Shown here: one piece after another, positions 1-12,040 of the stretch
Numbering within the stretch: position 1 is the first letter of the stretch
How the letters are laid out: each line of letters opens with the position of its first letter
NCBI GenBank assembly: GCA_948567375.1
Contig: OX419762.1
Span: forward strand, 29,145,465 to 29,209,464
Source: Lunularia cruciata
Lineage: Eukaryota; Streptophyta; Marchantiopsida; Lunulariales; Lunulariaceae
Reading direction: 5' to 3'
DNA: 64,000 bases
Translations under genes and position numbers: made by a program
Notes under the pieces: model-generated
The model's input: the letters and a program-made list of their open reading frames with translations, nothing else
Databases searched by the model: none
What the model was told of the DNA's origin: nothing

Positions 1-126
1 AAAGAGTATTTCAAGATCAATATGAAAAGAAGGTAAAGACATTATACTTCATGCAGTTATAAAGTGTATCTACTTTGTAAATTTCTTTGAGTAAATATCT
101 TAAGTTCAATCAATTTCTTGAACTAG
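1..126. other. unassigned A+T-rich flank of the D element
   Basis: No coding potential or recognisable repeat boundary is visible here. The last five bases (ACTAG) are the left target duplication of the solo LTR that follows, so this stretch was once continuous with the sequence after that LTR, which leads into the D-element gag. It is probably D leader or LTR sequence, but nothing proves it. Confidence 0.3.
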
Positions 127-868
127 TGTAAATACTTTGAGGACAATAGAAGAGAGAAAAACACAAATTACACACTCAACATTTGGTGCCCCAAAGGAGC
201 ACCTTCTCTTTTTATATATAAAAAAAGAGGATCTCCTCCAAGGAAGCTCCACCATAGGATTAGGCACACATATAGGTGACATGTCGGCAAGCTCCACCCT
301 TGGATTACCTACTTGGATGGGTGACATGTCAGTCTAGGTCCTATCTGGTTGGTCAAACAAGCTTTGACTGGAGGGAATCTATTAGGGAATCTTCTTGTAG
401 GAGTCTCAGAATCATGTAAGGTACCGTTGGAAAGCTCTTGACAAGACAGACCAAGGGGGAGGGAAGGCCAGCCTTTCCTCTATTGAGAGAAGGGGGGGGG
501 AGGGAATCTGCACAGTTTTGAGGCCTAATTTATCCGTTTAGGCCTCCGAAATTGCCTTCAAAGATTTTAGGTATATTTTGGTTCCTACTCTATTAGTAGA
601 AATCCCCTTTTGGTGATACTTCTTTCTGATCTGTTTAGTCCATCATGTGTAACATCCTTCCAAATGTTACCAAACCAATTCTCACCTTTAAATCATATAG
701 CTATTTGTTCTAAGGTTCTCAAGTCTTTTGGTTTCTGCTCTATTAGTAGAAGTACTCTTTTGGTGATAATTCTATTTGATCTATTTTGACCATCATGTAT
801 AGCATCATTCTAGATGCTACCAAACCAAATTTCACATCTAGATCATATGGCTAGCTCTTGGTATTACA
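127..868 (-). mobile_element. solo LTR, family A (copy A-1)
   Basis: A 742 bp unit with the family A ends: TGTAA at the left and GTATTACA at the right. It is flanked on both sides by ACTAG (122-126 and 869-873), a perfect 5 bp target duplication of the kind made by LTR-retrotransposon integrase. No internal region is attached, so it is a solo LTR left by LTR-LTR recombination. The orientation is minus because the copy at 37387-41180 shows that coding reads away from the GGAGTATTA-type end. Features shared with other copies are a TATA-like A+T run near the 200 bp mark and a G-run. Confidence 0.93.
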
Positions 869-873
869 ACTAG

Positions 874-1994
874 GGGTGTTCCAATACATTTCAATGGTTA
901 TGTTTGGAACAAATAGGAAATTGAAAAGTAATTGGATTAAGTTAGCAACTACAACCAAACAAACCCAATGTCTAATTAGCAACAATTAGTTGGAAATTAA
1001 ACTCCATGATAGCTTGGTGAACTCAAATTTGTTGTTGGAGTATAGATACTAGTTTAATTCATTAGGAAACAGAGTGCAATGAATGATCAAGGGGTAAGGT
1101 CATTGTCCCAAGGAGAGTTAGTGACAGATTTGATGAACATGTTTCAAGTGTTCATGATATACAAGCATCAACAACAAGCGGATGAGAGACAAGAGTCTTT
1201 ACAAACAAGCACATTGTAGGTTGTGGTCAATAAGAATAGTCAATTTGATGGGAAGGAGATTTCAAAGTTTAGGAGATTTTATGAGTTCCATATGGATGTG
1301 CACAAGGGTTTTGATGAGAATAATGTCTCCATATTTGTACTTGCTTGCATACTTGAGCTTAGAGATGTACTTAATAGTCTAGCACAAGCAAGTAGGGAAG
1401 ACTGGCCACCTTTTGGACATGCATTTGAAGGTTGAGTTCTTTACAAAGGATTCTGAAAGGTTGACAATAAGATCAATTTTGGAGTGGATAGGGATATCAA
1501 ATAAGCATCTAATTGTGACTAAAATTTTAAGGGAGTGTGAGAGGAAGTTTGAACAACTTCCTAGGCTAGAGAAGCTTACTTTGGATGTAGAGAAGATTGT
1601 GTTTTTCTTGCAAGTTGCAGATCTTGCATTGCATGAGAAATTGGAGTTACTCTTGGAGAACAAAATCAAAGAGAGAGGCCTCACCACCAATTGGATGGAT
1701 GTTGAAGATGTTGTAGCATTTCTAAAAAAGAGACATATGCAAAAAGATCAGTTTTTGTCAACTACACTTGTACCTATCACTACTAGTAATATTTCTCATA
1801 AAGAGTCGATAAGTAAGGGAAATGTTCTATCATTTGGTCCCAAGGTAGGTGATATTTCAGTTGAGGACATGGTGGGCATGTTCAAGGATTTGAAGGTTCA
1901 AATGTCTTAAATTGAGGCTACCAACAAGCAAGCTAGTAATGAGATGGGGGATATAAAACAAGGAATTTTGGTTTTCTAGGCAAAGTAGCTACTT
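874..1994 (+). pseudogene. D element: leader and gag N-terminal part (fossil)
   Basis: A gag-like reading frame appears to begin near position 1086 and runs through stretches such as NSQFDGKEISKFRRFYEF, followed by a helical capsid-like segment (LHEKLELLLENKIKERG, MDVEDVVAFLKKR). This matches the general layout of a Ty3/gypsy gag: a Lys/Glu-rich helical domain without signal peptide or membrane segment. The frame is broken in a few places. The matching zinc-knuckle part of this type of gag appears at about 31430, beyond the large E/H insertion, on the same strand. The first 200 bp show no coding sense and are probably leader. Confidence 0.6.
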
Positions 1995-2713
1995 TGGGTA
2001 GCCAATTGTCATTTATGGGAGGTGGTATTTGAAGGAGATGGTCACTACGGAAGAAGTATTGGGTGAAAAATAGAAATTATCTTTAGGGTTCAACCCCATC
2101 TATATAAAGGAGCTTATCTACTGTGGTGGGATTGGTGTTGGTAGCAAGAGTTCTCATGGGTTGATCAAGAGGCCATTTAGTCAAGATTGAGTGTTAATTA
2201 GCAAGAGGGAGGAATTGGCCCTGATGAGGAAGATCACCTAATATAAAGGTGTTCCTTGTAGGGATGACTCTATGTTATAGGTGGTAGCCTACAACCAAAA
2301 GATATAAACTCTTAACACCTTGTCCATCATTTACTCTCAAATCCCTATATGAATGATTGCTAGTATCGATGAACTATGGAACTTGTGTGATGTGGTGTTC
2401 TTGTTAATCCTTGATACCTATTTCTCCACTACGGGATGTCTTGTGGTTCTCTTGGAGTGTGAATATTGATTAACATAGAGTGACAACTAAGGAGGTTGAC
2501 GGGCTCATATGGATAATACATTTGCAAGCTATCTCCTAGGTCAAGTGTCTTAGGTAGATCTAGTCCCACAACATGGCTACATGCATGATGGGAAACTTGG
2601 CCATAGTTCCTTGCTGAACCGAGAGATAGGCCAGCCGTGTAAGGGCTGTCCCACAATTCCCTTGTCCCATAGAGTCATGTAGCCTATGGGTTAGATCATT
2701 TCGGTGACACTTT
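1995..2713 (+). repeat. 5' LTR of E/H
   Basis: Direct-repeat partner of the segment ending near 31390, alignable over its whole length with many substitutions and small indels. A good TATA-like motif (CTATATAAAGG) lies at about 2100, and a second (AGATATAAAC) at about 2300. The left limit is uncertain by some 15 bp, because both copies share a short AGCCAAT sequence ahead of the first clear TG. I could not settle a target duplication. Confidence 0.6.
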
Positions 2714-2731
2714 TGGCACCGTTGCCGGCTG
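2714..2731 (+). other. primer binding site of E/H
   Basis: TGGCACCGTTGCCGG sits just after the 5' LTR. It differs at one position in the first 15 from the TGGCGCCGTTGCCGG site known from Tat/Athila Ty3/gypsy elements, which is complementary to the 3' end of tRNA-Asp. The tRNA assignment is from memory. Confidence 0.65.
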
Positions 2732-4950
2732 ACTCATATGTACTCTCCACTCCATTCTACAACTTGCATCAGCTGCCAATAGTCACTACCACCCTATGAG
2801 GACATGGCTGTTTTTTGTTTGAGAGAAGCATTTCCTCCCATGTTAAGAACAATACCTATTTTTTGGGTTGAGAAAAGCATTACCCCTCATAACTACAAGT
2901 TTCACTGTTTTTGGTCTAGGGGACGCATTACCTCTCAATTCTACAATAAATGCAAGTTCAATGCAAAGAGAAGTATCACATCTTGTCTATAGAAATAGTA
3001 CTAATTTCAATCTAGAAGATGCATTACCTTCCATTTCAATAACGGGGACAATTTTAATCAAGGAGAAGTACTACTTCCCATTCCCATAGGTTTTCCTGTT
3101 TTAAACCAGGAGAAGCATGACCTCTTTTGGTCACCAACACCATTGCAAACTCCTAAATTCAAGTGTTATTTCCATTGATAGTAAGTACTTCTGCCGTAGA
3201 GATTCCCTCTATTTTGGCATTGTATCCAACAACAACTTCAGTCCCTCCAACAACCCCAATCCCAATTCCTATAGTTCTTGTAGCCTAGGTACAATGACTT
3301 TGACTTCAAGGAGCAAAAACAACTGCAGACCTTTAGGTATAGTAGTGTTCAAAAGACAAGAAGATTTTGAGTCATTCTTAAGAATGTTCAAGAATGTTTG
3401 TATGGCACAAAATATTATGGACAATGTAGCAATGGCTTGGCAAATCAGCCAATGCTTTATTAGAATTGTGCAACACTGATTCAGTGGCCTTGCCCTTGCC
3501 ATAAGGAAAAGTTATGTGTTGATATGAACAAAAGAGCATCATGAATACATTTCAACAAAACAACCAAAAAAGACACAATGAAACCATGTAGGCATTTATT
3601 CAAAGATTCCAATGCATAGCATGAATGGGAGGACGTTATCATTGACTCTATAACAACCCTCAACTAGTTCAAGGATGCTCTACCTAAGGATATATGATAA
3701 CATTTAATCTAAAAAAAGTCTACATATCTAACCCAAGCCTTGGAGGAAGCACACTATTGGGCTCAAGCTAATGAGTACGATATGGCTTTGCCAAACCCCT
3801 TCTCCATCATTCCAAGATTCAAAAGGAGTGTTATGCATAACTCTTATGCTGCTACTCAAGGATTCCTACAATCCACCTATTTTTGTGGGAGAACCCTCCC
3901 ACCTACACCGAGCTTGTATATGGTATCACAAGTAGTGCCCATATATGATCAATTTTCATGTCCATGCGGGAAAAACTACTCAGCCTATCTTGGAAATGTA
4001 CAAGGCATCAGTCCCTATGTTTGTGTAATGCTCCAAGGACAAAAGAACTCTACAAGAGAGAAAACACAAGTTTCACACTCAATACTCTGATGTCCCCAAA
4101 GGAGCAACTGCTCTTTATTATATAGCAAAGAGGACCCCCTCCAAAGAAGCTCCACCTTTGGATCAGATACATGGATTGGTGACATGTCAGAAAGCTCCAT
4201 CCTTAGATTAGCTGCCTAGATGGATGACATGTTAGTCCTTATCCTATCTAGTTGGTCAAATGGGTTTGATTGAAGAGAATCTTTAGAGAATATTATTATA
4301 GGAAGCTTAGAATCACATGAGTGAGGTACCATTAGAAAGCTCTTCATGAGACAAATCATGGGGGAGAAAGCAAGCCTTTTGTCCTAAAGGGGAGATAATC
4401 TTTTCTTTTTCAAGGCCTAATTATTTGTTTAGGCCTCCAAAATTGGCTCTGAAGTTTTTAGGCTATTTTTTACTCCTGCTCTATTAGTAGAAGTACTCTT
4501 TTCTTGATGCCTCTATTTGATCTAGTTAGCCCATCCTACACAACATCCTTCTAGATGTTACCAAGCCAATTTTCACCTCTAGATAATATGTCTAATTGTT
4601 GGTATTACAATTTGACACCCTAGTAAGGTAGCCACTCAGTTCTATCATGCACACCTATGACATTATGACTACCTTGGCTAATGTAAGAGCCAACATTACT
4701 TTCAAATATCTATGCAAAGTGTCTCTTATGGAACACAAGAAACTTTATAACTTTCCATTGAAGGAGCAGCCCGTAGTACACTTCAAAGAACCATTGATCA
4801 GAAAGTCATCCAAAAAATCAAACAACCCTCACAAAGATCCCATAGATACAATGGCAACTCCCATGTAGGCAGCCCACACTCTCCAAAACAAGGATGTCCA
4901 AAAATCCTAAAAATGAAATGCCCTCATGCTACTTTTGTAGACCTTGGATC
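2732..4950 (+). pseudogene. E/H element: leader and gag (fossil)
   Basis: Degenerate coding sequence split by the solo A LTR at 4024-4609. A leader comes first. A capsid-like segment then appears from about 3340 (EDFESFLRMFKNV, followed by WQISQ), and a Pro/Asn-rich part lies around 3740-4010. After the LTR the frame traces resume with a Lys-rich stretch (KSSKKSNNPHKD). The gag assignment rests on position between primer site and protease and on weak resemblance, so it is moderate at best. Multiple breaks. Confidence 0.45.
4024..4609 (-). mobile_element. solo LTR, family A (copy A-2)
   Basis: Starts TGTAATGCTCC and ends GTATTACA, and is alignable with the other A LTRs throughout. At 586 bp it is the shortest copy. 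Flanks GTTTG (4019-4023) and ATTTG (4610-4614) agree at four of five bases, fitting an old target duplication. It interrupts the E/H gag region. Confidence 0.88.
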
Positions 4951-6307
4951 ACTAGATCACCAAGTATTATACATCAAGGTCCACAATTAAAATATCCACA
5001 AAATAATTGAAGTCACTGTCATCCTCAACTATTGCATTGATTTAGTGTCTTCAATGAATATCATGACTAAGGGAGTCATAGAGGCAATGGGGCTCAAAGG
5101 AATGACAAAAGCCTCTACTCTCCTCAAAATGGCACATAGAACATGACATCACCCTTGGCCTCTTATCAAAGGTCCCCACATTTGTTGGCAAGAAGACCTT
5201 CTTAGTTGCTTACTTGATCATGGACATGCTTGCCACAACACAATTCCCCTTGTTGTTAGGCATCCTTTAGTTGGGAGAGACTGATATAATCACACCTTGG
5301 AAAATGGGAATTTTTCTTAAGGAAATCAAAACATTCAATGTTGTTAATGTATCCAATAGAACCAACTTCAAGCTTGGATCAAGAAGGAGAACCAAGTTTC
5401 AACATTAGGAATGGAATCTTGTTCACATTGACAACAATGAAGAACTCACATATGCTATTGCTAACATAGCAATAATTGTCTATACATAATTGAGGTTGAG
5501 ATGAGTGGCCTTACTACACCCAAAGCCATGCTAGCACTCTTATCAGTTTCTCACCAAAATCATGAGGACCACAAAATGTGCTAGCATTTTGTGAGCTCAA
5601 CATGCATGCTTCCTTGACACTCAATAACACCTTCTCAAAATCAAAGAATGCACGCATTAACTTGGGTGACATTATCTACCCATAGCCAAAGTTCCCTTTG
5701 CGTTACACAAAGGAGCTTATTGTGAAACCTCAACTACATCATGTGTCTACATGGAGGATGATATTGACTACCAAGATGAGAAAATTGATGATCAAGGATA
5801 CCTTCATGATAATACCCTTGTTTCCAAAACATATGCCATCACCACCTTGGCACTCAATGATAACATACTTCCTAAAATAATAAGTGACCACTTCTTGCTT
5901 CCATAGCTCAACCCATCTCTAATCCAAAGACACCCCATCATGGTGGATAACACCACCAAACCCACAAAGCAACTAATGTAGGAACAAGAAGCCCATCATG
6001 AAATTCCCAGAGACATGTTACATCAATATCTCTTGGAGAAACCTCCCAAGCAATCTTCCAAAATATTCCTCTTCACATTCAAGTTGTAGATGAGTTCTAT
6101 GACCTAGATATTTCATGCTCCAATGAAGAGTCAAAACATGGGAAGATCAGCACCAACATGCCGACCGACAACCAACTCGTCTATTACAGTCTCTTTTGCA
6201 AGTTCCAAAATGTGTTTGTCTATGACTATACAAAGCTTCTAGGTATCAATCCATAGTGGTTTCAGCATTGGATTTTACTTCATCCAAATGCTACTCCAAT
6301 TAGGTCC
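4950..6307 (+). pseudogene. E/H element: protease, linker and start of reverse transcriptase (fossil)
   Basis: A retropepsin-like trace (SSMNIMTKGVIEAMGL, where the family has an aspartate and a Val-Asn-hydrophobic stretch) sits near 5040. A long Asp/Asn-rich linker follows. The last 150 bp read like the N-terminal end of a Ty3/gypsy reverse transcriptase (CKFQNVFVYDY, then a Pro-x-Arg type segment). The reverse transcriptase is cut here by the B1 element and resumes after 13939. Multiple breaks. Confidence 0.55.
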
Positions 6308-6997
6308 TGTAACACCCATGTGTGCATGTGTGTGGTATTGTGATTTTTAGCTTGGTATTACATGTACTTGAGAGATTGTTTATATAGAGATAAAGGATGG
6401 TTCTACATTAGTCATGATTAGCTAAAGTTAGTCAAAGCTAAGATGGAGGGGGACCTTATTTTAGAAGAAGTGGAAAAGATGAGCGCCATTATTTTGGATT
6501 TTAGTGTGTTGACTTGGTATTATTCCTAGGTGTTTGGCTTTGAGGAAAGAGTTGAGAACTCTTGGGCCCGCAAGCCTTTTTGTTTTGGATTCTTCTATTG
6601 TCCAAGGATAGCCCTTGTGAAGGAATCCTTGATTTAGTGGTTGGGTCAAGATAAAATCATATGCTAGTGGAATATGCCCATGTGGATGGATATTCCTTTT
6701 TTACTTTTTGACTTGACTTGAATTTTAGTCTTGTAACTTGAGTTACTAGGTAATTAGTAACTTTGGTGTGTAACTATTTCACAAATATATAAAAAAGAGG
6801 TGAGGAGGTACTCATCATCCTTTCATTTGCAACTATTTTTCTCTCATTGAGTTCTCTAGTGAGCAATGTCTTGAGTATTGGAGTGTTATCCTTGGAGGAG
6901 TATGATGGAGTTGGGGTTCTTTGCATTCTTAGTCCATGGTGCACTACCATAATAGCCATCAAAGGTTCATCCTGAGTGAGAGATAGGCCGGCTCATA
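6308..6997 (+). repeat. 5' LTR of B1
   Basis: Begins TGTAACACCC and ends CCGGCTCATA. The partner begins identically and ends CCGGCTCACA. It contains a TATA box and a short palindromic motif (GTAACTTGAGTTAC) about 70 bp upstream of it that recurs in the other B LTRs. Confidence 0.95.
6786..6793 (+). promoter_or_regulatory. TATA box in the B1 5' LTR
   Basis: TATATAAA, followed by a purine-rich stretch. The same motif stands at the same place in the 3' LTR (about 13729) and, reversed, in the B2 and B4 LTRs. Transcription would be expected to start about 30 bp downstream, giving a U3 of about 510 bp. Confidence 0.6.
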
Positions 6998-7001
6998 GAT
7001 T

Positions 7002-7020
7002 TGGTTCCGTTACTGAGACC
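7002..7020 (+). other. primer binding site of B1
   Basis: TGGTTCCGTTACTGAGACC lies four bases after the LTR. B2 and B4 have the closely related TGGTTCCATTGTCAGGACC and TGGTTCCATTACTCGGACC at the same place. The first bases fit tRNA-Glu, but the tRNA is not certain. Confidence 0.7.
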
Positions 7021-8532
7021 TCTCTAGAAGGCAAGATAATGTTCCGTGTTCAATTATACATTAGGCAAAAGGAGGCCATGAGAGCTCACTTGGAGAGAAC
7101 ATTAGGAGAGGAGAGGGTTGAACTTATGTTAGAGAACCAAGATCCATTTTTATACCCTATGGTACATTTTGAAGTCTTTGAGGTGATTTTGTACATCTTG
7201 TATACATGAGAGGATTTGAAGAGATTGTGTGAGGTGGATTGCAGATTTTGGGGATTAAGGTGATTTTGGACAAAATCTCAAGTTTGAGATTTGGACTTGA
7301 AATTTCTACACATAATAGCTTGGGTTGCCTTTCAGTTAGAAAACTTGGAATTATTGTGAGAGCTACTATGCGCATTGGGCTAGAATTTTTGAAAGTTGAT
7401 AGGGTAAACTGCTCCCGCAATTGCATGCTCTTTGGAAAATTGTACAGAGTCTGCCACTTCTTCAAATTTGAGTGGATTTTTCTGAAACTTCCCAAGAAAA
7501 TTAACTAAATTATATCATACCTATTGACACAAAAATTAGAGAGAGATCATTCTTGCACAAGGAAGGGGGCGGTTTTCAAACCAAATCTGAAATATGTGTG
7601 CTAAATAGAAAGGTGTCTAGGCCAAATGGCTCAATAAAAAGATCTAAAATTTTTAAGGGAGGGATGCCCTAGGGTTGTGATCAAATGTGAAAAATTTTAG
7701 AGGACTATAACATACCAATTGAGAGATTTGAGTGAGATTGTGAGGAAGGGTCAATTCTGCAGAGTTGAGATCTCATGCATGAGGAGTTTGAGAGCAACAA
7801 AAAGCATGCTTGAGTGTTTAGATTCATCTTCAAAACATGGAGGGTCATCAAGAGTAGAAACTGAAACTATACAAGGTTGTCCAAAGGTTTGAGGTGATTA
7901 TAGAGATGGATTTGAGGAAAAGAGAGTTTATAATAAAATTTGAAGAGAGTGTTGAGAGGATCCAAAAACCTACAACACTTGGAGGAAAGAGTGAGTCTAA
8001 GTGCTTTCTATGTGGAGAGAAGGGACACAAGGAAATTTCATGCCCATTCACCTTGGAGATCAAGAGATTGATTGAAAGGAGAAGCTTACTTGACTTGGGT
8101 TTGCATGTTGGACCTTCTTCACCAAGATTGGGGGGATGAAGATCTAAGACCAAGGAGTTGTGTGAGGTTTGTGGAGAGGAAGGAATTCCAAAAGGACATG
8201 AGTGTAGTAGAGACTTTGGTGAAGGATCTTGGAGAGTCTTAGTACAGCTACAGAAATACTACCACCTTCATCAGCTAGTTCTCAAAATTAGTGATGGAGA
8301 TAATCTTTCAATTTATGGATAAACTATCCATGAGAGTTTGATTAATATGCACTCTAGGATTTGATGTTGCTATAGAAATCTTGGAGCAACCTGAACCTTT
8401 TGTGTTCCCTAGGGTGGATTATTCTCAGATGGTGTTAGTCATGTATATAATCTATTAGGTATAGAGTGAGAGAAAATAAAAGAGAAAGAGAAAAGAAAAA
8501 TTGAGAGGAAAGAAAGATAGTGAGGGGTTAAG
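7021..8532 (+). pseudogene. B1 leader with upstream zinc-finger ORF
   Basis: A 1.5 kb stretch between primer site and gag. Most of it has no clear coding sense, but the segment around 7894-8139 is open and encodes a canonical CCHC knuckle (CFLCGEKGHKEISC, spacing C-x2-C-x4-H-x4-C) in a Lys/Glu/Arg-rich protein. Shortly after, at 8161-8205, a second cysteine cluster appears (CEVCGEEGIPKGHEC). Both cysteine clusters recur at the same place in B2 and B4, so this is a family trait. An ORF upstream of gag is known in some Tat/Ogre elements, but a zinc-finger one is not something I recognise. Confidence 0.6.
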
Positions 8533-9525
8533 ATGGGGAAACTTCCGGTTTTCTATGGCAAGGATGGAGAATATGTGGAGGCCTTTTTGAAAGACTTCAA
8601 GAGAGCTTGCATAGGAAAAAATGAGGGGAGGAAGAATGAGTGGGCCTCATTATTACCAGATTTCTTTTAGGATGTAGCACTTACATGGTATGATTCAAAA
8701 TACCAAAAGAGAGAGAGAGGAGAGATGGTGAAGAAGAGTCTTGAGAGAGTTTGACTTCAACACTCATTGAGAACTTTCTTCCAAATGAGAGTTATCAGAG
8801 ATTGAGTGAGGTTACCTTTCTCAAAAAAGGAGATGGAGAGAAAGTGAGAGCCTATGTGAAAATAGTGGAAAAGTTAGAGTCCAGATTTTGCATAGTGTTG
8901 AGGAAGGGTCGGGATGATGTGGAAACTACTATGATTGGCCTAGAATCCATTCTCACCAAGAATTTTGTGGGAGAATTGAGACCATTAGATTAGAAGCAAG
9001 GTGAAATATGAGAAACCTTCTTCCAAGGTTGAAGCTATCAAGATTGCAATTCATATGGAGGAGAGTTTGGAAGGGGATGAGAGTGATTTGGTTGTGAAAG
9101 AGGTTGTGTATCCTCCTCAAGGTTACAAGTATGGTGAAACTTTTGATACTTTGGTGGCAAGGGTTGCACCAAAATTAATAGTTGCTCCAGTTCTTGCACC
9201 TCCACCAAAGGATCCACTTCAAACCATCACAGAACAACTTGCAAATCTCAAGATCAATGTGGTGCAACTATGGGAGAAGAGAGAGGTGGATCAGAATGTG
9301 GGGAGAGGACCTAGGAGTTATAGAAGTTATCCATATAGAGGAGGCCAACCAACCAACAATTTCAATGAGAGAAATTATTGTGGTTGTGGAGGAAGAGGTC
9401 ACATCCAAAGGAATTACCCAAATTCCACTTACCATGGAGGAAGTGGTTATGAAGGAGCCAATAGAGGGAAAGGAGGAGGTAGTGAAACCCAAGTGGCTCC
9501 TAATCCAAACAAAGGTAAGGGATAG
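8533..9525 (+). pseudogene. B1 gag (fossil)
   Basis: The frame opens with MGKLPVFYGKDGEYVEAFL, a usual Ty3/gypsy capsid opening, followed by a WYDSKY-type motif and a helical capsid domain (LESRFCIVLRKGRDDVE). The C-terminal part is Gly/Arg/Asn-rich with a knuckle-like CGCGGRGH. The start was chosen for its position after the leader and for the match to B2. A few breaks interrupt it. The minus-strand frame across 9268-9528 is a shadow. Confidence 0.8.
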
Positions 9526-10561
9526 CATCTATAGATGTGGTTGAGAGCAAGTATGAGAAGGGAGAGTGCTCAAACTCCAAGAGTCTTAATTTGGAGCTTT
9601 TGGCACTAGAGAAGAAGAGAGCTCATTTTGCAGAGGATGTGCATTCTTCTCAAGGATTTACTCCAAGCCAAGATACTCCTATGCCTACTAGGAGCACTCA
9701 TACAAGCACTTCAACACCATCAACAACAAAGACTCCAAGGAAGAAGTTGGGGATGGAGGACTTCTTGATCTCAAAGCAACAATGGAACTACAATGTCTTG
9801 GAGGATGTTGGTAGTTACAAGGCTAACATCACAATGGGCCAATTGATTGCTTTGAATCCTACTTTGAGAAAGGAGCTTAGAGGTGGTTTGAGTTCTACAA
9901 GGAGCAAGAAGAAGAAGAAGGTAAAAGCTCTAGTATCAATGGGGGTGGTGGATGCCAAGCCAACACCATGGAAAGCTTGTGAATATGCCTCCAAGATTGA
10001 TGTGAGAGTGAATGATCACAACATCAAGGATGCATTGGTTGATAGAGGATCAGTAGTGAATGCCATGTCAGAAAGGTTGATGAAGAAGTTGGATATGATA
10101 CCCTCAAGACCTTCAACATTTTTGGTGAGCATGTCAAACAAACAACAAGTTTGACTAATAGGGATGATGGACAAGGTGGTAGTTTCAGTCATGGAAGTTC
10201 AAAATCTCATGACTTTCCAAGTCTTGAAGGATTCAAGCTATGTCTTACTTCTTATGAGGCCATGGTTGAGAGCAGCACACACAACTGATTGATGGCACAA
10301 AGGGTACTTAAGGATTGGGCCATCAAACCATAGAGTCACAATTCCTAGGACTAACACCACCGACACTTCACATTCAAATACACCATCTTCTGATTATTGG
10401 GAATCAAATTCTAAAGAAGGAGCTTCAGGGGTGGACACAAGCATGGAGGAGGAGACTTTGATGGAGGAGGATAAATCTGAATTGGATTCATATGTGTATC
10501 CCTTGTGTGCTATGGATTTCGCACCTAAGCCAAAGGTTTTGAAGGACCAGATAAATCACCA
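9526..10561 (+). pseudogene. B1 protease region (fossil)
   Basis: A Ser/Thr-rich linker with PSTTKTPRKKLGMEDFL leads to a retropepsin-like block (IKDALVDRGSVVNAM, where functional families have Asp-Ser/Thr-Gly; then LMKKLDM). A D/E-rich linker follows before the reverse transcriptase. B2 and B4 carry the same block on the minus strand. Broken. Confidence 0.75.
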
Positions 10562-11507
10562 TTGACACTTGAGGAGGTAGAGAGAAGGTTAGCTACCCTC
10601 AAGTATGGCCCAAATGGTACCAAGGAGGAGAAGGTGAAATTTGAGGAGATTTTTTGCAAGTTCATCCATGTGTTTGCTTTCAGTTATAAGGATTTGAAGG
10701 AAGTCACCTTGGAGGAGCACAAGATAGAGGTGGAATCATATGCAAGACCAATTCACCAAAAGCAATGTTGCATTAGCCCACCAATATCTTTGGTCGTGAA
10801 GAAGGAAATTGATAAGCTCAAGGAGGCCAGATTTATCTTTGAGGTGGAGAATTCAAAATGGGTGTCTCCAATTGTCATTGTGAAGAAAAAGAATGGCAAG
10901 CTTCGGGTATGTGTGGATTACAAGAAGCTCAATGTTGTTACCAAGAAGAACTACTACCCATTGCCATTTATTGATGAGATCTTGGAGGAGGTTGTAGGTC
11001 ATGAGAGGTATAGTTTTGGAGATGGTTATAGTGGTATAACCAAATCAAGCTTGCACTAGAGGATCAACAACTCACCACATTCACCACACCTTGCGAGACT
11101 TAGGCTTTCAAGGTCATGCCTTTTGGGCTTTGTAATGCTCCAGCCACATTCCAATGGCTCATGAACAAAGTATTTGAACCTTTCATTGGGAAATTTGTTA
11201 GAGACTTCATTGATGACTTTTGTGTCTATGGGAGCAAAGAGGAGCACTTTGAGCACCTAATCAAGGTCTTGCAATGCTTGGATGAGGCAAATGCATCACT
11301 CAACCCAAAGAAGTGCATTTTTGGATGTGAAGAAGATCTACTTTTGGGGCACATTATCTCCAAGGATAGAATAGCAGTTGAACTTGAGAAGGTGAGGAAA
11401 ATCTTAGAGCTTCCATTCCCTTCAAGCTTGAGAAAGTTATGCCAATTCTTGGGGATGGTTGGGTACTATAGGAGGTCCATCTTCTCATTTCCAAAAAGGC
11501 TTATGTA
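10562..11507 (+). pseudogene. B1 reverse transcriptase (fossil)
   Basis: Clear Ty3/gypsy reverse transcriptase in two open stretches: WVSPIVIVKKKNGKLRVCVDY, PLPFIDEILEEVVG, then MPFGLCNAPATFQ and the catalytic-site block FIDDFCVYG, followed by LGHIISKDRIAVE and LCQFLGMVGYYRR in the thumb/connection part. The order and spacing are those of the family. It is the best preserved domain of this element, though broken. Confidence 0.92.
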
Positions 11508-12040
11508 GTGACAACCTACATGAAGAAGGGTGTAGATTACATGGTGATTTTGGAAGACAAGGAGGCTCTCAAAGCTTTTGAGGAGCTCAAGCAATCTCTT
11601 GTTGTAGCTCCAATTCTTGCTAAACCTGATTGGAGTAAGCCTTTCATCCTCTACATTGATGCTTCTAATGTAGCTTTAGGATGCACTCTTAGTCAATTAG
11701 ACCAAGATGGGCATGATCATCCAATAGCTTATGCTAGTAGGCAGATGGTTTCAACAAAAAAGAACTATCATGGAGAGAGAAGGGTTGGCAGTGATCTTTG
11801 GTCTCAAGAATTTTAGACACTACTTGATTGGGAAGAAAGAACCCATTGTCATGGATCAAAAGGCTTTGAAGTACACCTTCAACAAGCCCAATGTTGAAGG
11901 GAGACTAGCAAGGTGGATGATGCTCTTGTTTGAGTATGACTACACCATTGAGGATAGGCCAGGAAAGAAACATGCAAATGCTGATTTGTTATCTAGAGCC
12001 TATGATCATGATGGAGATGAGCCAATGGATGATTCCTTCC
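11508..12040 (+). pseudogene. B1 RNase H (fossil)
   Basis: The block starts with ALKAFEELKQSLV and PILAKPDWSKPFILYIDAS, the usual entry to the Ty3/gypsy RNase H with its first catalytic Asp. HPIAYASRQM follows, and later DQKALKYTF, LARWMMLLFEYDYTIE and GKKHANADLLSR, the conserved end of the domain. Two frames are used, so it is broken. Confidence 0.9.

Noticed and set aside
6303-6307. GGTCC as the target duplication of B1
   Set aside because: The right flank is ATCCA or AATCC depending on where the LTR ends. The agreement is too weak to claim.
9268-9528. Minus-strand 86-codon frame over B1 gag
   Set aside because: Shadow of the Gly/Arg-rich gag tail. The plus strand has the conserved frame.
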